DNA from: Fischerella thermalis PCC 7521
Lineage (GTDB): Bacteria > Cyanobacteriota > Cyanobacteriia > Cyanobacteriales > Nostocaceae
DNA length: 64,000 bases
Direction: 5' to 3'
Assembly: GCF_000317225.1 (NCBI RefSeq)
Contig: NZ_AJLL01000100.1
Location: 56,101-120,100, forward strand
The position numbers and the translations under genes were made by a program. Positions 35,390-44,973 of the stretch are shown here, one piece after another (positions within the stretch are counted from its first letter, which is position 1; every line of letters begins with the position of its first letter). The notes under the pieces were generated by a model, which was not told where the DNA came from, searched no databases, and worked only from the letters and a program-made list of their open reading frames with translations.

Positions 35390-36193
35390 GTGATCAATTT
35401 GTCTACTTTCAGAAAAAGTTTTGCATGGCTGAGATTTGTTTGCCTGATGCTAATAGCAACTTTGCTGCTTTCTGGTTGCGTGGATTATGAGGTGGGGATA
35501 CGTTTTGATAATTCTAATAGTGGTGAGTTGGTGCAGCATATCAAGTTGGGAGAACGTCTTACCAGCTTTAGTGGTGAACCTGTGTATGAATGGTTAAATA
35601 GTATAGAACGTCGTGCCCGCCAAGAAGAAGGTAAAGTGCGACGACCTTCCAAAGAAGAAGTGATTGTCACAATTCCTTTCACTAATGGTGAAGAATTGCA
35701 AACAAAATTCAATCAATTTTTTCACCCTACTGTGAATCAGAAAGCTGTCACTAACGAATCTGATTCACAACTGCCAAAAGTAGAATCAAATTTACTTCTA
35801 AATCAGAATAATTTTTTGTTATTGGTACGGAATCACTTGATTTATGATCTGGATTTGCGATCGCTTGCTTTAATTTCCAGCGATGGTAATGTCTTGGCAA
35901 ATGCTGGTTCCATTCTCGATTTAGACTTTAGTTTGAAGACTCCTTGGGGAGCAAGAACTATTCAAAGAACAGAAAACGCTCCCCTACCAGAAAAAAATAA
36001 CAATCAGCTAGTATGGCATCTCAACCCAGGCGAACTCAACCATATAGAAGCAGTTTTCTGGCTTCCCAGTCCTCTAGGTATTGGTACTTTATTGATTGTG
36101 CTATTTGTTGGCGTAGGATATTATCTGCGGTATAAATTTATGCCCGATCCCAGAATTCAGTTTGCTACGAAAACAGCAGTTAGTGAAGGGTAG
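35390..36193 (+). CDS. DUF3153 family lipoprotein with C-terminal membrane helix
   Basis: A 267-residue protein starting at GTG 35390 after a TTGAGGAG ribosome site. The lipobox LLLSGC puts a lipidated cysteine at about residue 30, followed by VDYEVGIRFDNSNSGELVQHIKLG, typical of DUF3153. A C-terminal membrane helix (IGTLLIVLFVGVGYYL) precedes a short tail. It is an envelope protein of unknown role. Confidence 0.86.
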   Translation: MINLSTFRKSFAWLRFVCLMLIATLLLSGCVDYEVGIRFDNSNSGELVQHIKLGERLTSFSGEPVYEWLNSIERRARQEEGKVRRPSKEEVIVTIPFTNGEELQTKFNQFFHPTVNQKAVTNESDSQLPKVESNLLLNQNNFLLLVRNHLIYDLDLRSLALISSDGNVLANAGSILDLDFSLKTPWGARTIQRTENAPLPEKNNNQLVWHLNPGELNHIEAVFWLPSPLGIGTLLIVLFVGVGYYLRYKFMPDPRIQFATKTAVSEG

Positions 36194-36195
36194 TA

Positions 36196-36332
36196 GAAGG
36201 TGGGGAGATGGGGTGATGGGGAGTGTGGGGAGTATGAGGAGTATGAGGAGTATGAGGAGTATGAGGAGAATAAATAGCAACCAACCACTAACTACTAACT
36301 ACTAACTACTAACTACCAACAACCAACAACTA
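36196..36332. repeat. G-rich plus GAGTATGAG and AACTACT arrays
   Basis: A GTGGGGAGATGGGGTGATGG block, four tandem GAGTATGAG 9-mers, and then AACTACT and CCAACAA heptamers. The composite order repeats that at 25660-25775. Confidence 0.88.
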
Positions 36333-36336
36333 AATT

Positions 36337-37938
36337 GTGAAAGCACAGCTTTTGTTAATCTTTACCTTATTGGTTGTCAATTCTGGAGTGGCGCATTCAC
36401 AAACACCTGTACCAAATCCACAGATACCAGCCACTCCAACAGTTGCTCCCACAACAACTGTTACACCAAAATCTTCGAGTCAGTCTAATAATACCAAAGC
36501 TTCCCATAAGGATTTGTTGAAAGCTCTTGAGGAGGTAGATAAAGGATTTACTACTCTTGTCTTTTTATTGATAAAAATATTAGTAGCATTACTGAGTTTA
36601 TTTGTTATTCGGCGATTCTTTTTACTAATTACTAACCGATCTTCCCAATTGATAATTGATAATTTCAGTAATGCAACTGGTGCAGATGAAATTGAGGGCG
36701 TTTTAACAGGATTGTCACAATTGGCGCGGGAAAGATTAGCGAGAGAGATGAAAAGCGTCTACCAAAGGTCAAAGGAGCATATCACTAGTGTGGGACCACA
36801 AATTCATCTCTCCTCTGATAAATTTCCTTTACCACAAGCAACTGCAAATCAACAGCTTACTAATTTTATATCTTCCGTAAAAGAATTAACTCCTGACCAA
36901 ATTGATCCATTAGTACAACTACTTGCAGTATTATTTCCACCCTATGGCACTAAAGTTACTGGTATCTTACAAAGCCAGGGTGAAGAACATAAAAGAATTG
37001 GTATCACATTTGAAATTCAGGACATAGATAATCGCATTGCTGCTCAGATTTACACTATCTGGGAAGTATCTGACTCTGAAGTAGGAAAAGAGTCAAAAAG
37101 ATTACTGAAAGACCGTTTTAGACAGTTATTGCGAACAGCTAGTCGTTGGCTGGCATTAGAACTCTCTAAACGCGAGATGATCAGAAGTATACCTAAATTT
37201 TATTTGGGGAGTAAGCGTCAACGCTATCTAGGACAAATTCATAATTTCTTTGGTGTTCTCAATCAATCTAGCGCTCAAACTCATGGTCAATTCTTTTACC
37301 AGTTAGCAATTGAGGAGTTGCAGCAAGCAATAGAATTTTACCCAGATTGGTATCAACCATACGATAATTTGGCTGAAACTTACAGTCTCTTGGGGCGGAC
37401 ACAAGGTGAAAGAAGAATCGGTAATCTCCAAAGCGCGATCGCTCACTACGATGAAGCACTCAAGCGAGTTACAGAACCAACTGTGCAGTTAAGGATCAAA
37501 GTTGCCAAAGCAATCACCCAGCTACTCACAGGAAAAGAAGATTTGATCTTGGCAGCAAAACAGGAAATCCAAAGCCTGGAAACAGCAAAAAACTGGGACG
37601 CGACTAAAGTATTAAACTACCGTTTGCTATATTATCTTGCCTGCTGGTATGCACTAGCTTATTGCTTGGATAATGCCGATGAAACTCAAAAGCGAGCATA
37701 TCTCTACCTAACCTATAGCCTAACAAGAGACAAAAGCAGAGACTTTTGGGAGTGGGTTGGTAAAGATCCAGACCTAGAAAGCATCCGTGGAAGACTTCCG
37801 GAACTCAAATCTGCGCTTTTGAAGAAATTGAATGAAAAGCCGGAACTGCCAACGCTAACTGGCAAAGATTTTAACGAATCTATAGAAGAAGTTCTAGGGG
37901 CAGTTAGTTGGGGATCGAGGGAGGTGGGGGGAGTGTGA
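36337..37938 (+). CDS. Large membrane protein with TPR-like C-terminal half, unknown function
   Basis: A 533-residue protein, start GTG 36337. It has a signal peptide (LLLIFTLLVVNSGVAHSQ), a Pro/Thr-rich stretch and a membrane helix (LVFLLIKILVALLSLFVIRRFF, residues 79-100). The rest is predicted cytoplasmic and helical, with TPR-like units around residues 330-430 (DWYQPYDNLAETYSLLGRT, NLQSAIAHYDEALK). The stop codon lies inside the following G-rich repeat and the last residues (WGSREVGGV) are repeat-encoded. It resembles the 506-3307 protein in overall plan but not in sequence. Confidence 0.75.
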   Translation: MKAQLLLIFTLLVVNSGVAHSQTPVPNPQIPATPTVAPTTTVTPKSSSQSNNTKASHKDLLKALEEVDKGFTTLVFLLIKILVALLSLFVIRRFFLLITNRSSQLIIDNFSNATGADEIEGVLTGLSQLARERLAREMKSVYQRSKEHITSVGPQIHLSSDKFPLPQATANQQLTNFISSVKELTPDQIDPLVQLLAVLFPPYGTKVTGILQSQGEEHKRIGITFEIQDIDNRIAAQIYTIWEVSDSEVGKESKRLLKDRFRQLLRTASRWLALELSKREMIRSIPKFYLGSKRQRYLGQIHNFFGVLNQSSAQTHGQFFYQLAIEELQQAIEFYPDWYQPYDNLAETYSLLGRTQGERRIGNLQSAIAHYDEALKRVTEPTVQLRIKVAKAITQLLTGKEDLILAAKQEIQSLETAKNWDATKVLNYRLLYYLACWYALAYCLDNADETQKRAYLYLTYSLTRDKSRDFWEWVGKDPDLESIRGRLPELKSALLKKLNEKPELPTLTGKDFNESIEEVLGAVSWGSREVGGV

Positions 37939-38115
37939 GGAGGTGGGGAGATGGGGAGTGTGGGGAGTAGAGGAATTACCTAACTACTAACTACTAACTA
38001 CTAACCACTAACTACTAACCACTAACTACTATTGTACAGACGCGATTAATCGCGTCTCTACCCACTAACAATCAAACAACCAACAATCAACAACCAACAA
38101 TCAACAACCAACAAA
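37921..38115. repeat. Composite repeat: G-rich block, AACTACT heptamers, palindrome, CAACCAA heptamers
   Basis: A GTGGGGAGATGGGGAGTG block overlaps the stop of the preceding gene. About seven ACTAACT-type units follow, then the palindrome at 38038-38061, then CAACAATCAACAACC units running to the next gene. Confidence 0.88.
38038..38061. repeat. REP-like palindrome, AGACG family, copy 1
   Basis: AGACGCG-ATTAAT-CGCGTCT is a perfect 20-bp palindrome followed by CTAC. It matches the plan AGACG...CGTCTCTAC of the copies at 52327 and 54271. Confidence 0.85.
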
Positions 38116-38121
38116 TTTAAA

Positions 38122-38490
38122 ATGAGCCAAACCGATTTTGAGAGAGCCAAGCAGCGTTTAGCACAAACAAAACAAAATATTATCTGGGCTATTGATGTTT
38201 TAGACGATGCTGCTAAGAACTTGAGCGAGTATAAGCTCACTCCTGAAGAGGTAGTTCAACTAGGCTATCAATTTCAGCGAGAATTAGAGGAGATTCGCAG
38301 AAGAATTGAGCAAAGACGAGAATTAAAAACAGATTTAGAGTCATTAACATCTAAATCTCCTTCGCCAAATATTGGTGCGTCTCGGGACATATCATTCTCA
38401 AGTCATACAGGCTCAAGAATTACAGGGGAAATACCCCCCTTTGATGATCCTGATGAAGACAATGAAATGGGCAGCAGCCGTTCTTTTTAA
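38122..38490 (+). CDS. Short coiled-coil protein of unknown function
   Basis: A 122-residue soluble protein. Residues 1-75 are helical (SQTDFERAKQRLAQTKQNI, YKLTPEEVVQLGYQFQREL, EEIRRRIEQRREL) and the last 45 are acidic, Ser/Pro-rich and disordered. No family is recognised. ATG 38122 has no clear ribosome site because the repeat array reaches it. Confidence 0.7.
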   Translation: MSQTDFERAKQRLAQTKQNIIWAIDVLDDAAKNLSEYKLTPEEVVQLGYQFQRELEEIRRRIEQRRELKTDLESLTSKSPSPNIGASRDISFSSHTGSRITGEIPPFDDPDEDNEMGSSRSF

Positions 38491-38494
38491 AATT

Positions 38495-39139
38495 TTAGGG
38501 TGATAGACGCTGTATTTTCCAATCACCATCATCTAAACGAATATATAGTATGCGATCGTGCAGGCGGCTAGAACGTCCTTGCCAAAACTCTATTTCTGTA
38601 GGGATTACCCGTAAGCCTCCCCAGTGAGGTGGTCGGGGTATATCTTGATTTTTATACTTAGCTTTTAATTCTTGCAGACGTTGCTCTAGAATTATTCGGC
38701 TTTCGATGACTTCGCTTTGATTGGATGCCCACGCACCAAGGCGACTGTTAAAAGGTCGGCTTTGAAAGTATCTATCTGAATCGTTTTCGGATACTTTTTC
38801 CACACGCCCACAAATGCGGACTTGTCTTTCTAGTTCTGCCCACCAAAAAACAAGGGCTGCTTGGGGATTTTCGGCTAATTCTTGTCCTTTATGACTGTTG
38901 TAGTTGGTGAAGAAAACGAAACCCCTTTCATCAAAATCTTTCAGCAACACCATTCTTGCTGAGGGTTTACCATCGGTCGTCGCAGTAGCAACAGTCATGG
39001 CATTTGGTTCTAGCAACTGTGCTGTCAGTGCTTCGTCAAACCATTTTTGGAATTGTATAAAAGGATTTGGAGCAACATCAGTTTCATTTAAGTCCTGCAA
39101 GGTGTAGTCTTTGCGTAGATCGGCTAAATTTTTGTCCAT
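38495..39139 (-). CDS. pdxH: Pyridoxamine 5'-phosphate oxidase
   Basis: A 214-residue FMN enzyme oxidising pyridoxamine/pyridoxine 5'-phosphate to PLP. Motifs are [98 protein letters not shown] and the C-terminal [15 protein letters not shown] with RLSP end. Length fits the family. It ends four bases from the stop of the convergent 122-residue gene. Confidence 0.96.
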   Translation of the reverse strand: MDKNLADLRKDYTLQDLNETDVAPNPFIQFQKWFDEALTAQLLEPNAMTVATATTDGKPSARMVLLKDFDERGFVFFTNYNSHKGQELAENPQAALVFWWAELERQVRICGRVEKVSENDSDRYFQSRPFNSRLGAWASNQSEVIESRIILEQRLQELKAKYKNQDIPRPPHWGGLRVIPTEIEFWQGRSSRLHDRILYIRLDDGDWKIQRLSP

Positions 39140-39245
39140 AGGGTTTTTATCCTGGTAGTTTTGTCAAAAATAATTATGATGATAATCAGCGCTAAGTAAC
39201 TTTTACCAATCCAGCCAAGGAGTTTTGTAAATAACATTGCATCAA

Positions 39246-40295
39246 ATGCGACGTTGGGCCTCTGTTCAAAATCTATTAATCTATGGTCTAGGCGGTCCAA
39301 TCATCGCGCTGAATGTTTGGCTGCTGTCTTTACTGTTTACCTATTTCCAGCATCCTATTACAATTTTTAGTATTGCCACAATACTTGCTTTTTTGCTGAA
39401 TTATCCAGTGAAGTTTTTTGAGCGCGCCCGTATTTCTCGCGCCCAAGCAGTGATAATTGTGTTGCTTTTGACTTTAACTTTGTTGGTAATATTGGGTGTA
39501 ACGCTCGTACCGATGGTTATTGAACAAACCAACCAATTGTTAGATAAGATTCCCGATTGGTTAATTAGTAGTCAAGATAATTTAGAGCAATTGCAAATTT
39601 GGGCAAAGAAGCGGCGCTTGCCTTTAAATTTCAGCGTGATCAATCAACAAATCAATGCCAATATCCAAATTGTGGTACAGCAAATACCTTCTGGTGCTGT
39701 AGGATTTGCGGGAACGTTGTTGTCAGGAGTCTTGAATGTTGTTTTGGTGGTAGTATTAGCATTTTACATGCTTTTGTATGGCGATCGCGTTTGGTATGCT
39801 TTAGTCAACCTTTTACCATTTCATATCCGTGTGCCTTTCACCACATCCCTCAGGCTAAATTTTCAAAACTTTTTTCTGATTCAATTTTTGTTAGGTTTGT
39901 TCATGGTGGTGAGTCTGACTCCCATTTTTTTGATTCTGAAAGTCCCTTTTGCGCTTGTGTTTGCCATCTTTATCGGTGTATCCGAACTGATTCCCTTTGT
40001 GGGAGCAACTCTAGGTATTGGTACTGTGACAATTTTACTACTACTACAAAATTGGTGGTTGGCAATTCAAGTAGCGATCGCAGCGATCGTCATGCAGCAA
40101 GTAAAAGACAATTTGTTAGGGCCAAAATTACTTGGAGATTTTATTGGCATCAATCCCATCTGGATTTTTGTGTCAATTTTAATGGGATTTGAGATTGCTG
40201 GTTTTTTAGGATCACTATTGGCAGTGCCAATTGCTGGGACAATTAAAGGTACTTTGGATGCGATGAATAGCACTAAAATTAGAAAAAATGATTAA
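39246..40295 (+). CDS. AI-2E family transporter (PerM/UPF0118)
   Basis: A 349-residue membrane protein with about eight helices. The start is set at ATG 39246; a TTG at 39237 with AAGGAG upstream is an alternative. Family features are the central soluble loop (LLDKIPDWLISSQDNLEQLQIWAKK), VVVVLAFYMLLYGDRVW, SELIPFVGATLGI and QQVKDNLLGPKLLGDFIGINPIWIFVSILMG. The name derives from TqsA; substrate here is unknown. A paralogue lies at 48328-49350. Confidence 0.88.
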   Translation: MRRWASVQNLLIYGLGGPIIALNVWLLSLLFTYFQHPITIFSIATILAFLLNYPVKFFERARISRAQAVIIVLLLTLTLLVILGVTLVPMVIEQTNQLLDKIPDWLISSQDNLEQLQIWAKKRRLPLNFSVINQQINANIQIVVQQIPSGAVGFAGTLLSGVLNVVLVVVLAFYMLLYGDRVWYALVNLLPFHIRVPFTTSLRLNFQNFFLIQFLLGLFMVVSLTPIFLILKVPFALVFAIFIGVSELIPFVGATLGIGTVTILLLLQNWWLAIQVAIAAIVMQQVKDNLLGPKLLGDFIGINPIWIFVSILMGFEIAGFLGSLLAVPIAGTIKGTLDAMNSTKIRKND

Positions 40296-40379
40296 ATGAT
40301 AATTCTTATATTGTTTGTTCTTTGTTGATGGTTGTTTGTTGGTTGGAATAAATATAACTTAGTACTGCTGTGTTAACCA

Positions 40380-40430
40380 CTGTAAGGGCGTAGACGCGCT
40401 CGTAGGCTTCAAGGCAGAGTAGCATTTGTA
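40380..40430. repeat. GTAGACGCGCTCGTAGGCTTC dispersed repeat
   Basis: Another copy of the TAGACGCG interspersed repeat, upstream of scpA, followed by a heptamer CAACTAA tail at 40480-40508. Confidence 0.55.
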
Positions 40431-40510
40431 CGAAGTATTTAATTTTCAGCAAAGACACCCAGCCCATAGCTTCGCCCCTACCAACAACTAACAACTAACA
40501 ACTAACATTA

Positions 40511-41344
40511 ATGAACCCTTCTGAGTTACTAGCAACAATTGAAAATCTCATACATCAGGCTGAAAAAGGAGAAATAGACCCTTGGGATGTGCAAGTGATT
40601 GATGTAATAGACCGCTATATAGAATTAATGACGCCACAGACAACACAAAAAGGCTATGAAGCCGACTTGTCTCAATCTGGACAAGCTTTTTTATCTGCAT
40701 CAATGCTGGTGTTGTTCAAAGCAAATACCTTGATGCAATTGCAATCAGCTGCTGAGGAACAGGCAGCTTTAGCAGATGATAACCTCTTAGAGGAGATAGA
40801 AGAAGGGGGACTTTACCAAGCTCATCGCTTGCAATTTGAGCGTCATATCCGTCGTCGTCCAGCAGCAATGCCGCCACCAAAGCGTCGCGTAACTCTGCAA
40901 GAACTGATGGAGCAATTGCAGGTTATGGCAGAGCAATTAAAACTGGTAGAAAAAGTCAAAAAGCCGTCACGTCCTCGGCGTCAGCCCAGCCTGCAAACAA
41001 TGCAAGCCGCATTAGAACTAGCTCATCAGGAAAATCTGACCGAAGTGGCTGGGGAACTCGAGCAAGTTTTGTACCGTTGGTCCACAGAACTTTGTTTGGA
41101 ACAAAATTGGTTGAATTTGGAACAATTAGTGGAGTTATGGACACAAACCAAACAATCACAGCAGCATGAAACAGGTCACAATTCGCCAAACGGCCATAAA
41201 GTTAGTGTTTTTTGGGCGTTACTATTGCTCTCGGCTCAGTCTAAAGTGGAGTTATTCCAAGAGGAGTTTTATCAAGACGTAAAAATAAGATTGCTTACAG
41301 GCGAAGAAAATAACAGCAGACAATTGGAACAGTTAATGAAATAA
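40511..41344 (+). CDS. scpA: Segregation and condensation protein A
   Basis: A 277-residue kleisin that bridges SMC and ScpB in chromosome condensation. Family segments are LIHQAEKGEIDPWDVQVIDVIDRYIELM at the N-terminus, SGQAFLSASMLVLFKANTLM, and a C-terminal winged helix with VSVFWALLLLSAQSKVELFQEEFYQDV. It is typical of cyanobacterial ScpA. It lies alone, as is usual here. Confidence 0.92.
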   Translation: MNPSELLATIENLIHQAEKGEIDPWDVQVIDVIDRYIELMTPQTTQKGYEADLSQSGQAFLSASMLVLFKANTLMQLQSAAEEQAALADDNLLEEIEEGGLYQAHRLQFERHIRRRPAAMPPPKRRVTLQELMEQLQVMAEQLKLVEKVKKPSRPRRQPSLQTMQAALELAHQENLTEVAGELEQVLYRWSTELCLEQNWLNLEQLVELWTQTKQSQQHETGHNSPNGHKVSVFWALLLLSAQSKVELFQEEFYQDVKIRLLTGEENNSRQLEQLMK

Positions 41345-41671
41345 GCAATATTTGATTTAGAAATATCAATTATTTCTAGAATTAATGCTTCAGCTCACCC
41401 CAAAATCCGGGTAAATTGAAAGGATAAGCGATCGCTATTTGGCCATGAAAAAAGTTTTTCCTCAAGAAACGCCTCCCCCGTTCCACAAGAACAGGGCAGG
41501 CAGTTTGAACGCACTACGCGAACACATGTCATCTTGCTATGCATATGGTTATACCATGTCCGACAATTCCCGTATTCCGTGGTTTTAAGGATGACTTGGA
41601 GCAAAAACAAACCGATGATTAAGTATCACTCACTGAAAGTTAACTGGCTTGTGGTTGAGGAATAAGTATAT
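41345..41671. other. Spacer between scpA and a sugar nucleotidyltransferase
   Basis: About 330 bp. It contains a HIP1 site near 41429 and one small open frame (41445-41588, listed separately). No strong hairpin or repeat array was seen. Confidence 0.5.
41445..41588 (+). CDS. Possible 47-residue small protein
   Basis: A short ATG-initiated frame (MKKVFPQETPPPFHKN...) with Pro, His, Cys and Tyr content ending DNSRIPWF. It has no recognised family and only a weak upstream AAGGA (at distance). It is listed as a possibility because it fills most of an otherwise empty spacer. Confidence 0.22.
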   Translation: MKKVFPQETPPPFHKNRAGSLNALREHMSSCYAYGYTMSDNSRIPWF

Positions 41672-42838
41672 ATGAAGGCAATGATTCTGGCAGCGGGCAA
41701 GGGAACTCGGGTACGTCCGATTACGTACACTATGCCCAAACCGATGATGCCCATCCTGCAAAAGCCAGTGATGGAATTTTTACTAGAACTGTTACGCCAA
41801 CATGGATTTGACCAAATTATGGTCAATGTGAGCCATTTGGCTGAAGAAATAGAAAGTTATTTCCGTGATGGTCAGCGCTTTGGCGTACAGATTGCTTATT
41901 CTTTTGAAGGGCGAATTGTTGAAGGTACGCTAGTGGGTGAGGCCCTTGGCTCTGCTGGCGGCATGAAAAAAATCCAAGATTTTTATCCATTTTTTGATGA
42001 TACTTTTGTAGTCCTGTGCGGAGATGCCTTAATAGACCTCGATTTGACAGCAGCAGTCAAATGGCACAGAGCCAAGGGAGCAATCGCTACCATTATTATG
42101 AAATCCGTACCACGGGAAGAAGTTTCCAGTTACGGTGTGGTTGTGACCGATGAAGATGGTCGCGTTAAAGCTTTCCAAGAAAAGCCGAAGGTAGAAGAAG
42201 CCCTCAGCACCAATATCAATACAGGTATCTATATTTTTGAACCAGAGGTACTAAATTACATACCTTCTGGTGTAGAGTATGACATCGGTAGTCAACTATT
42301 TCCCAAACTAGTAGAAATGGGTGCGCCTTTTTACGCCATTCCTATGGATTTTGAATGGGTAGATATTGGTAAAGTCCCAGATTATTGGCGCGCAATTCGC
42401 GGTGTGCTACTAGGCGAAATTAAAAACGTCCAAATTCCTGGTCAACAAGTCGCTCCCGGCATTTACACTGGCTTAAACGTAGCCGTGAATTGGGACAAAG
42501 TTGACATTACAGGCCCAGTGTACATCGGTGGCATGACCAAGATCGAAGACGGGGCGAAAATAGTCGGGCCGACAATGATTGGCCCCAATTGCTGGATATG
42601 CAATGGTGCAACGGTGGAAAACAGCGTCATCTTTGAATGGTCGCGTCTGGGGGCAGGAGTGCGACTAGTCGATAAGCTAGTATTTGGGCGCTATTGTGTA
42701 GATAAAACTGGGGCAACAATCGATGTCCAAGCAGCTGCTTTAGATTGGCTGATTACCGACGCCCGTCAGATACCACCGTCTCACACTCCTGTCGAACATC
42801 AAGCGATCGCAGAATTGTTGGGAACGAATGCTAGTTAA
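41672..42838 (+). CDS. Sugar-1-phosphate nucleotidyltransferase (mannose-1-phosphate guanylyltransferase-like)
   Basis: A 388-residue protein. The N-terminal GT-A-like domain has MILAAGKGTRVRPITYTMPKPMMPI (nucleotide loop and lysine), EALGSAGGMKK, VLCGDALIDLDL, SSYGVVVTDEDGRVKAFQEKP and TNINTGIYIFEP. The C-terminal left-handed beta helix has hexapeptide-like repeats (GPVYIGGMTKIEDGAKIVGPTMIGPNCWICNGATVENSVIF). It makes GDP- or other NDP-sugar for polysaccharide or glycolipid. Substrate choice cannot be read from the sequence. Confidence 0.9.
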   Translation: MKAMILAAGKGTRVRPITYTMPKPMMPILQKPVMEFLLELLRQHGFDQIMVNVSHLAEEIESYFRDGQRFGVQIAYSFEGRIVEGTLVGEALGSAGGMKKIQDFYPFFDDTFVVLCGDALIDLDLTAAVKWHRAKGAIATIIMKSVPREEVSSYGVVVTDEDGRVKAFQEKPKVEEALSTNINTGIYIFEPEVLNYIPSGVEYDIGSQLFPKLVEMGAPFYAIPMDFEWVDIGKVPDYWRAIRGVLLGEIKNVQIPGQQVAPGIYTGLNVAVNWDKVDITGPVYIGGMTKIEDGAKIVGPTMIGPNCWICNGATVENSVIFEWSRLGAGVRLVDKLVFGRYCVDKTGATIDVQAAALDWLITDARQIPPSHTPVEHQAIAELLGTNAS

Positions 42839-42897
42839 TTGTTGGTTGTTTTTTGGAATAACCAACAACCAACAAACAACAACTAACCACTAACTAC
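42838..42897. repeat. GTTGGTT/CCAACAA heptamer-type spacer
   Basis: Short inverted-looking run of TTGTTGGTT and AACCAACAACC units between the convergent ends of the nucleotidyltransferase and speA genes. Confidence 0.55.
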
Positions 42898-44908
42898 TCA
42901 AATACGTATACCTCCGCAAACTCTGCTCATAAGTTTGTAGCAGTCGCTGTGATTCCGCTAGTGTAATGCGATTTTCTTCTAAAGCTAATTCGCAACGCTG
43001 GCGGATATTTTCTACCATGTCTTCCGAGTCGTATTGTACGTAACTCACTACCTCGCTCATTGTATCACCCTTGACTACGTGTTGAATTTGGAAGCCTTTG
43101 GGCGTCAATTGGATGTGAATGGCGTTGGTATCACCAAATAAATTATGTAAATTCCCCATAATTTCCTGGTACGCTCCATTCAAGAACATGCCCAGATAAT
43201 AGGGTTCTCCGGCTTTAAAGGGATGCAGTTCTAAAACTGACTTGACATCGCGCAGATCGATAAAGCGGTCAATTTTACCGTCACTGTCGCAGGTGAGGTC
43301 TGCTAAGATCCCCCGTCGTGTTGGTTCTTCATCTAGACGGTGGATCGGCATTATCGGAAATAACTGGTCGATCGCCCAACAATCAGGTGCTGATTGAAAC
43401 ACAGAAAGGTTTACGTAATAAATGGAAGCCATGATTTTTTCTAAGTCTTCCAATTCATCAGGTACGTATTCTTCCTTTCTGGTGATATTCAGTATTTTTT
43501 GACAGCAAGCCCAGTATAGACGTTCCGCCTTGGCGCGTTCCGTCAGACTTAAGATTCCCAGATTGAAGCGGCTAATAGCTTCTTCTTTAAATTGGGTAGC
43601 GTCGTGGTAAAATTCCTGATAATTTTCTTGATTGATGGATTGGTAAGTTTCCCAAAGATAGGTGATAATGTGGGATTCTCCTTCTTTGGGCGGTTCCGGT
43701 AATTCTGTGAGAACTTCGCTGGTGCTGAGAACATCAAAAATCAATACCGACTGATGAGAAGCGATCGCCCTACCACTTTCACTAATCAGTGTTGGTACGG
43801 GTATATTTCGCTCCGAACATGTATCTTTTAACTCTGCCACAATATCATTGGCGTAGTTCTGCATGTTGTAATTTTTGGAAGCATAGAAGTTGGTTTGGGA
43901 ACCGTCGTAATCTACACCCAAGCCACCACCAACATCAAGATACTTCATGTTTGCCCCCAACGCTGCCAATTCTACATAGATACAGCTAGCTTCTTGGATG
44001 GCATCTTTTATGACATTAATGGCAGAGATCTGTGAACCTACATGAAAATGGAGCAGTTGTAAAGAATCTAACAGGTCAGCAGCACGTAACTTTTCCACTG
44101 CTTGGATAATTTCGGGAATTGTCAGACCAAACTTAGCGCGATCGCCACTGGAGGTTCCCCAGCGTCCCATCCCTTGGGTACTGAGTTTTGCTCTCACCCC
44201 CAAAATTGGCTGAATCCCTAACTGGCGGCTAGCTTCAATCACCACATCTACTTCTTCAATCTGTTCTAAGACGATGATTGGTGTCTGCCCTAATCGTTGG
44301 GCTAGCATCGCCGTTTCAATGTATTCTTTGTCTTTATAACCGTTGCAAATTAACAATGCTCCTGGTGTATCTAGCATCGCCAGGGCGATCATTAATTCTG
44401 GTTTAGAACCTGCTTCTAAGCCAAATTGATGGGGTTTGCCAAAGCGTACTAAATCAGCAACCAAATGCCGCTGCTGATTACATTTGACCGGAAATACGCC
44501 ACGATAAATACCAGGATAGTTGTAGCGAGCGATCGCTTTGGCAAAACAAGCATTTAACCGCTCAATCCGGTCTTCTAAAATATCAGAAAACCGAATCAAC
44601 ATCGGCAGTCCTAAATTACGCTGCTTGAGAGCATTAACCAACTCGTATAAATCCAGCGAACCGCCGCGATCGCCTTTTGGGGAAACAGTAATATGACCTG
44701 CTGCGTTGATGGAAAAATAAGGATGGCCCCAACCTTCTATGCGGTAAAGCGCTTCGCTATCTTCTATTTTCCAAACGCGTGTTCCTTCCTGTATGCTGGC
44801 AGGTGGCAGCAGTTTTTTGTGCTTGTGATTTTTCAATTCAGATTTTTTACCATTATGGGACGGCGGCTTCACCACCTCATCAGATGCAGCAGTAGAATCA
44901 AGACGCAT
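42890..44908 (-). CDS. speA: Biosynthetic arginine decarboxylase
   Basis: A 672-residue PLP enzyme (fold III) making agmatine for polyamines. Motifs are YRGVFPVKCNQQRHLV (PLP lysine region), GLEAGSKPELMIAL, LICNGYKDKEYIE, ILGVRAKLSTQGMGRWGTSSGDRAKFGL, LHFHVGSQISAIN, YLDVGGGLGVDYDG, LISESGRAIASHQSVL and the C-terminal LFGDTNAIHIQL. Length fits cyanobacterial SpeA. ATG 44908 (MRLDSTAASDE) is chosen for its AGGTCAGGA upstream site over the open frame to 44962. Confidence 0.95.
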   Translation of the reverse strand: MRLDSTAASDEVVKPPSHNGKKSELKNHKHKKLLPPASIQEGTRVWKIEDSEALYRIEGWGHPYFSINAAGHITVSPKGDRGGSLDLYELVNALKQRNLGLPMLIRFSDILEDRIERLNACFAKAIARYNYPGIYRGVFPVKCNQQRHLVADLVRFGKPHQFGLEAGSKPELMIALAMLDTPGALLICNGYKDKEYIETAMLAQRLGQTPIIVLEQIEEVDVVIEASRQLGIQPILGVRAKLSTQGMGRWGTSSGDRAKFGLTIPEIIQAVEKLRAADLLDSLQLLHFHVGSQISAINVIKDAIQEASCIYVELAALGANMKYLDVGGGLGVDYDGSQTNFYASKNYNMQNYANDIVAELKDTCSERNIPVPTLISESGRAIASHQSVLIFDVLSTSEVLTELPEPPKEGESHIITYLWETYQSINQENYQEFYHDATQFKEEAISRFNLGILSLTERAKAERLYWACCQKILNITRKEEYVPDELEDLEKIMASIYYVNLSVFQSAPDCWAIDQLFPIMPIHRLDEEPTRRGILADLTCDSDGKIDRFIDLRDVKSVLELHPFKAGEPYYLGMFLNGAYQEIMGNLHNLFGDTNAIHIQLTPKGFQIQHVVKGDTMSEVVSYVQYDSEDMVENIRQRCELALEENRITLAESQRLLQTYEQSLRRYTYLSS

Positions 44909-44973
44909 TTTCCTGACCTTTATCTTCACCCACGAATTTACAACTATTAGAGCAGAAAGCACACTAACAATAG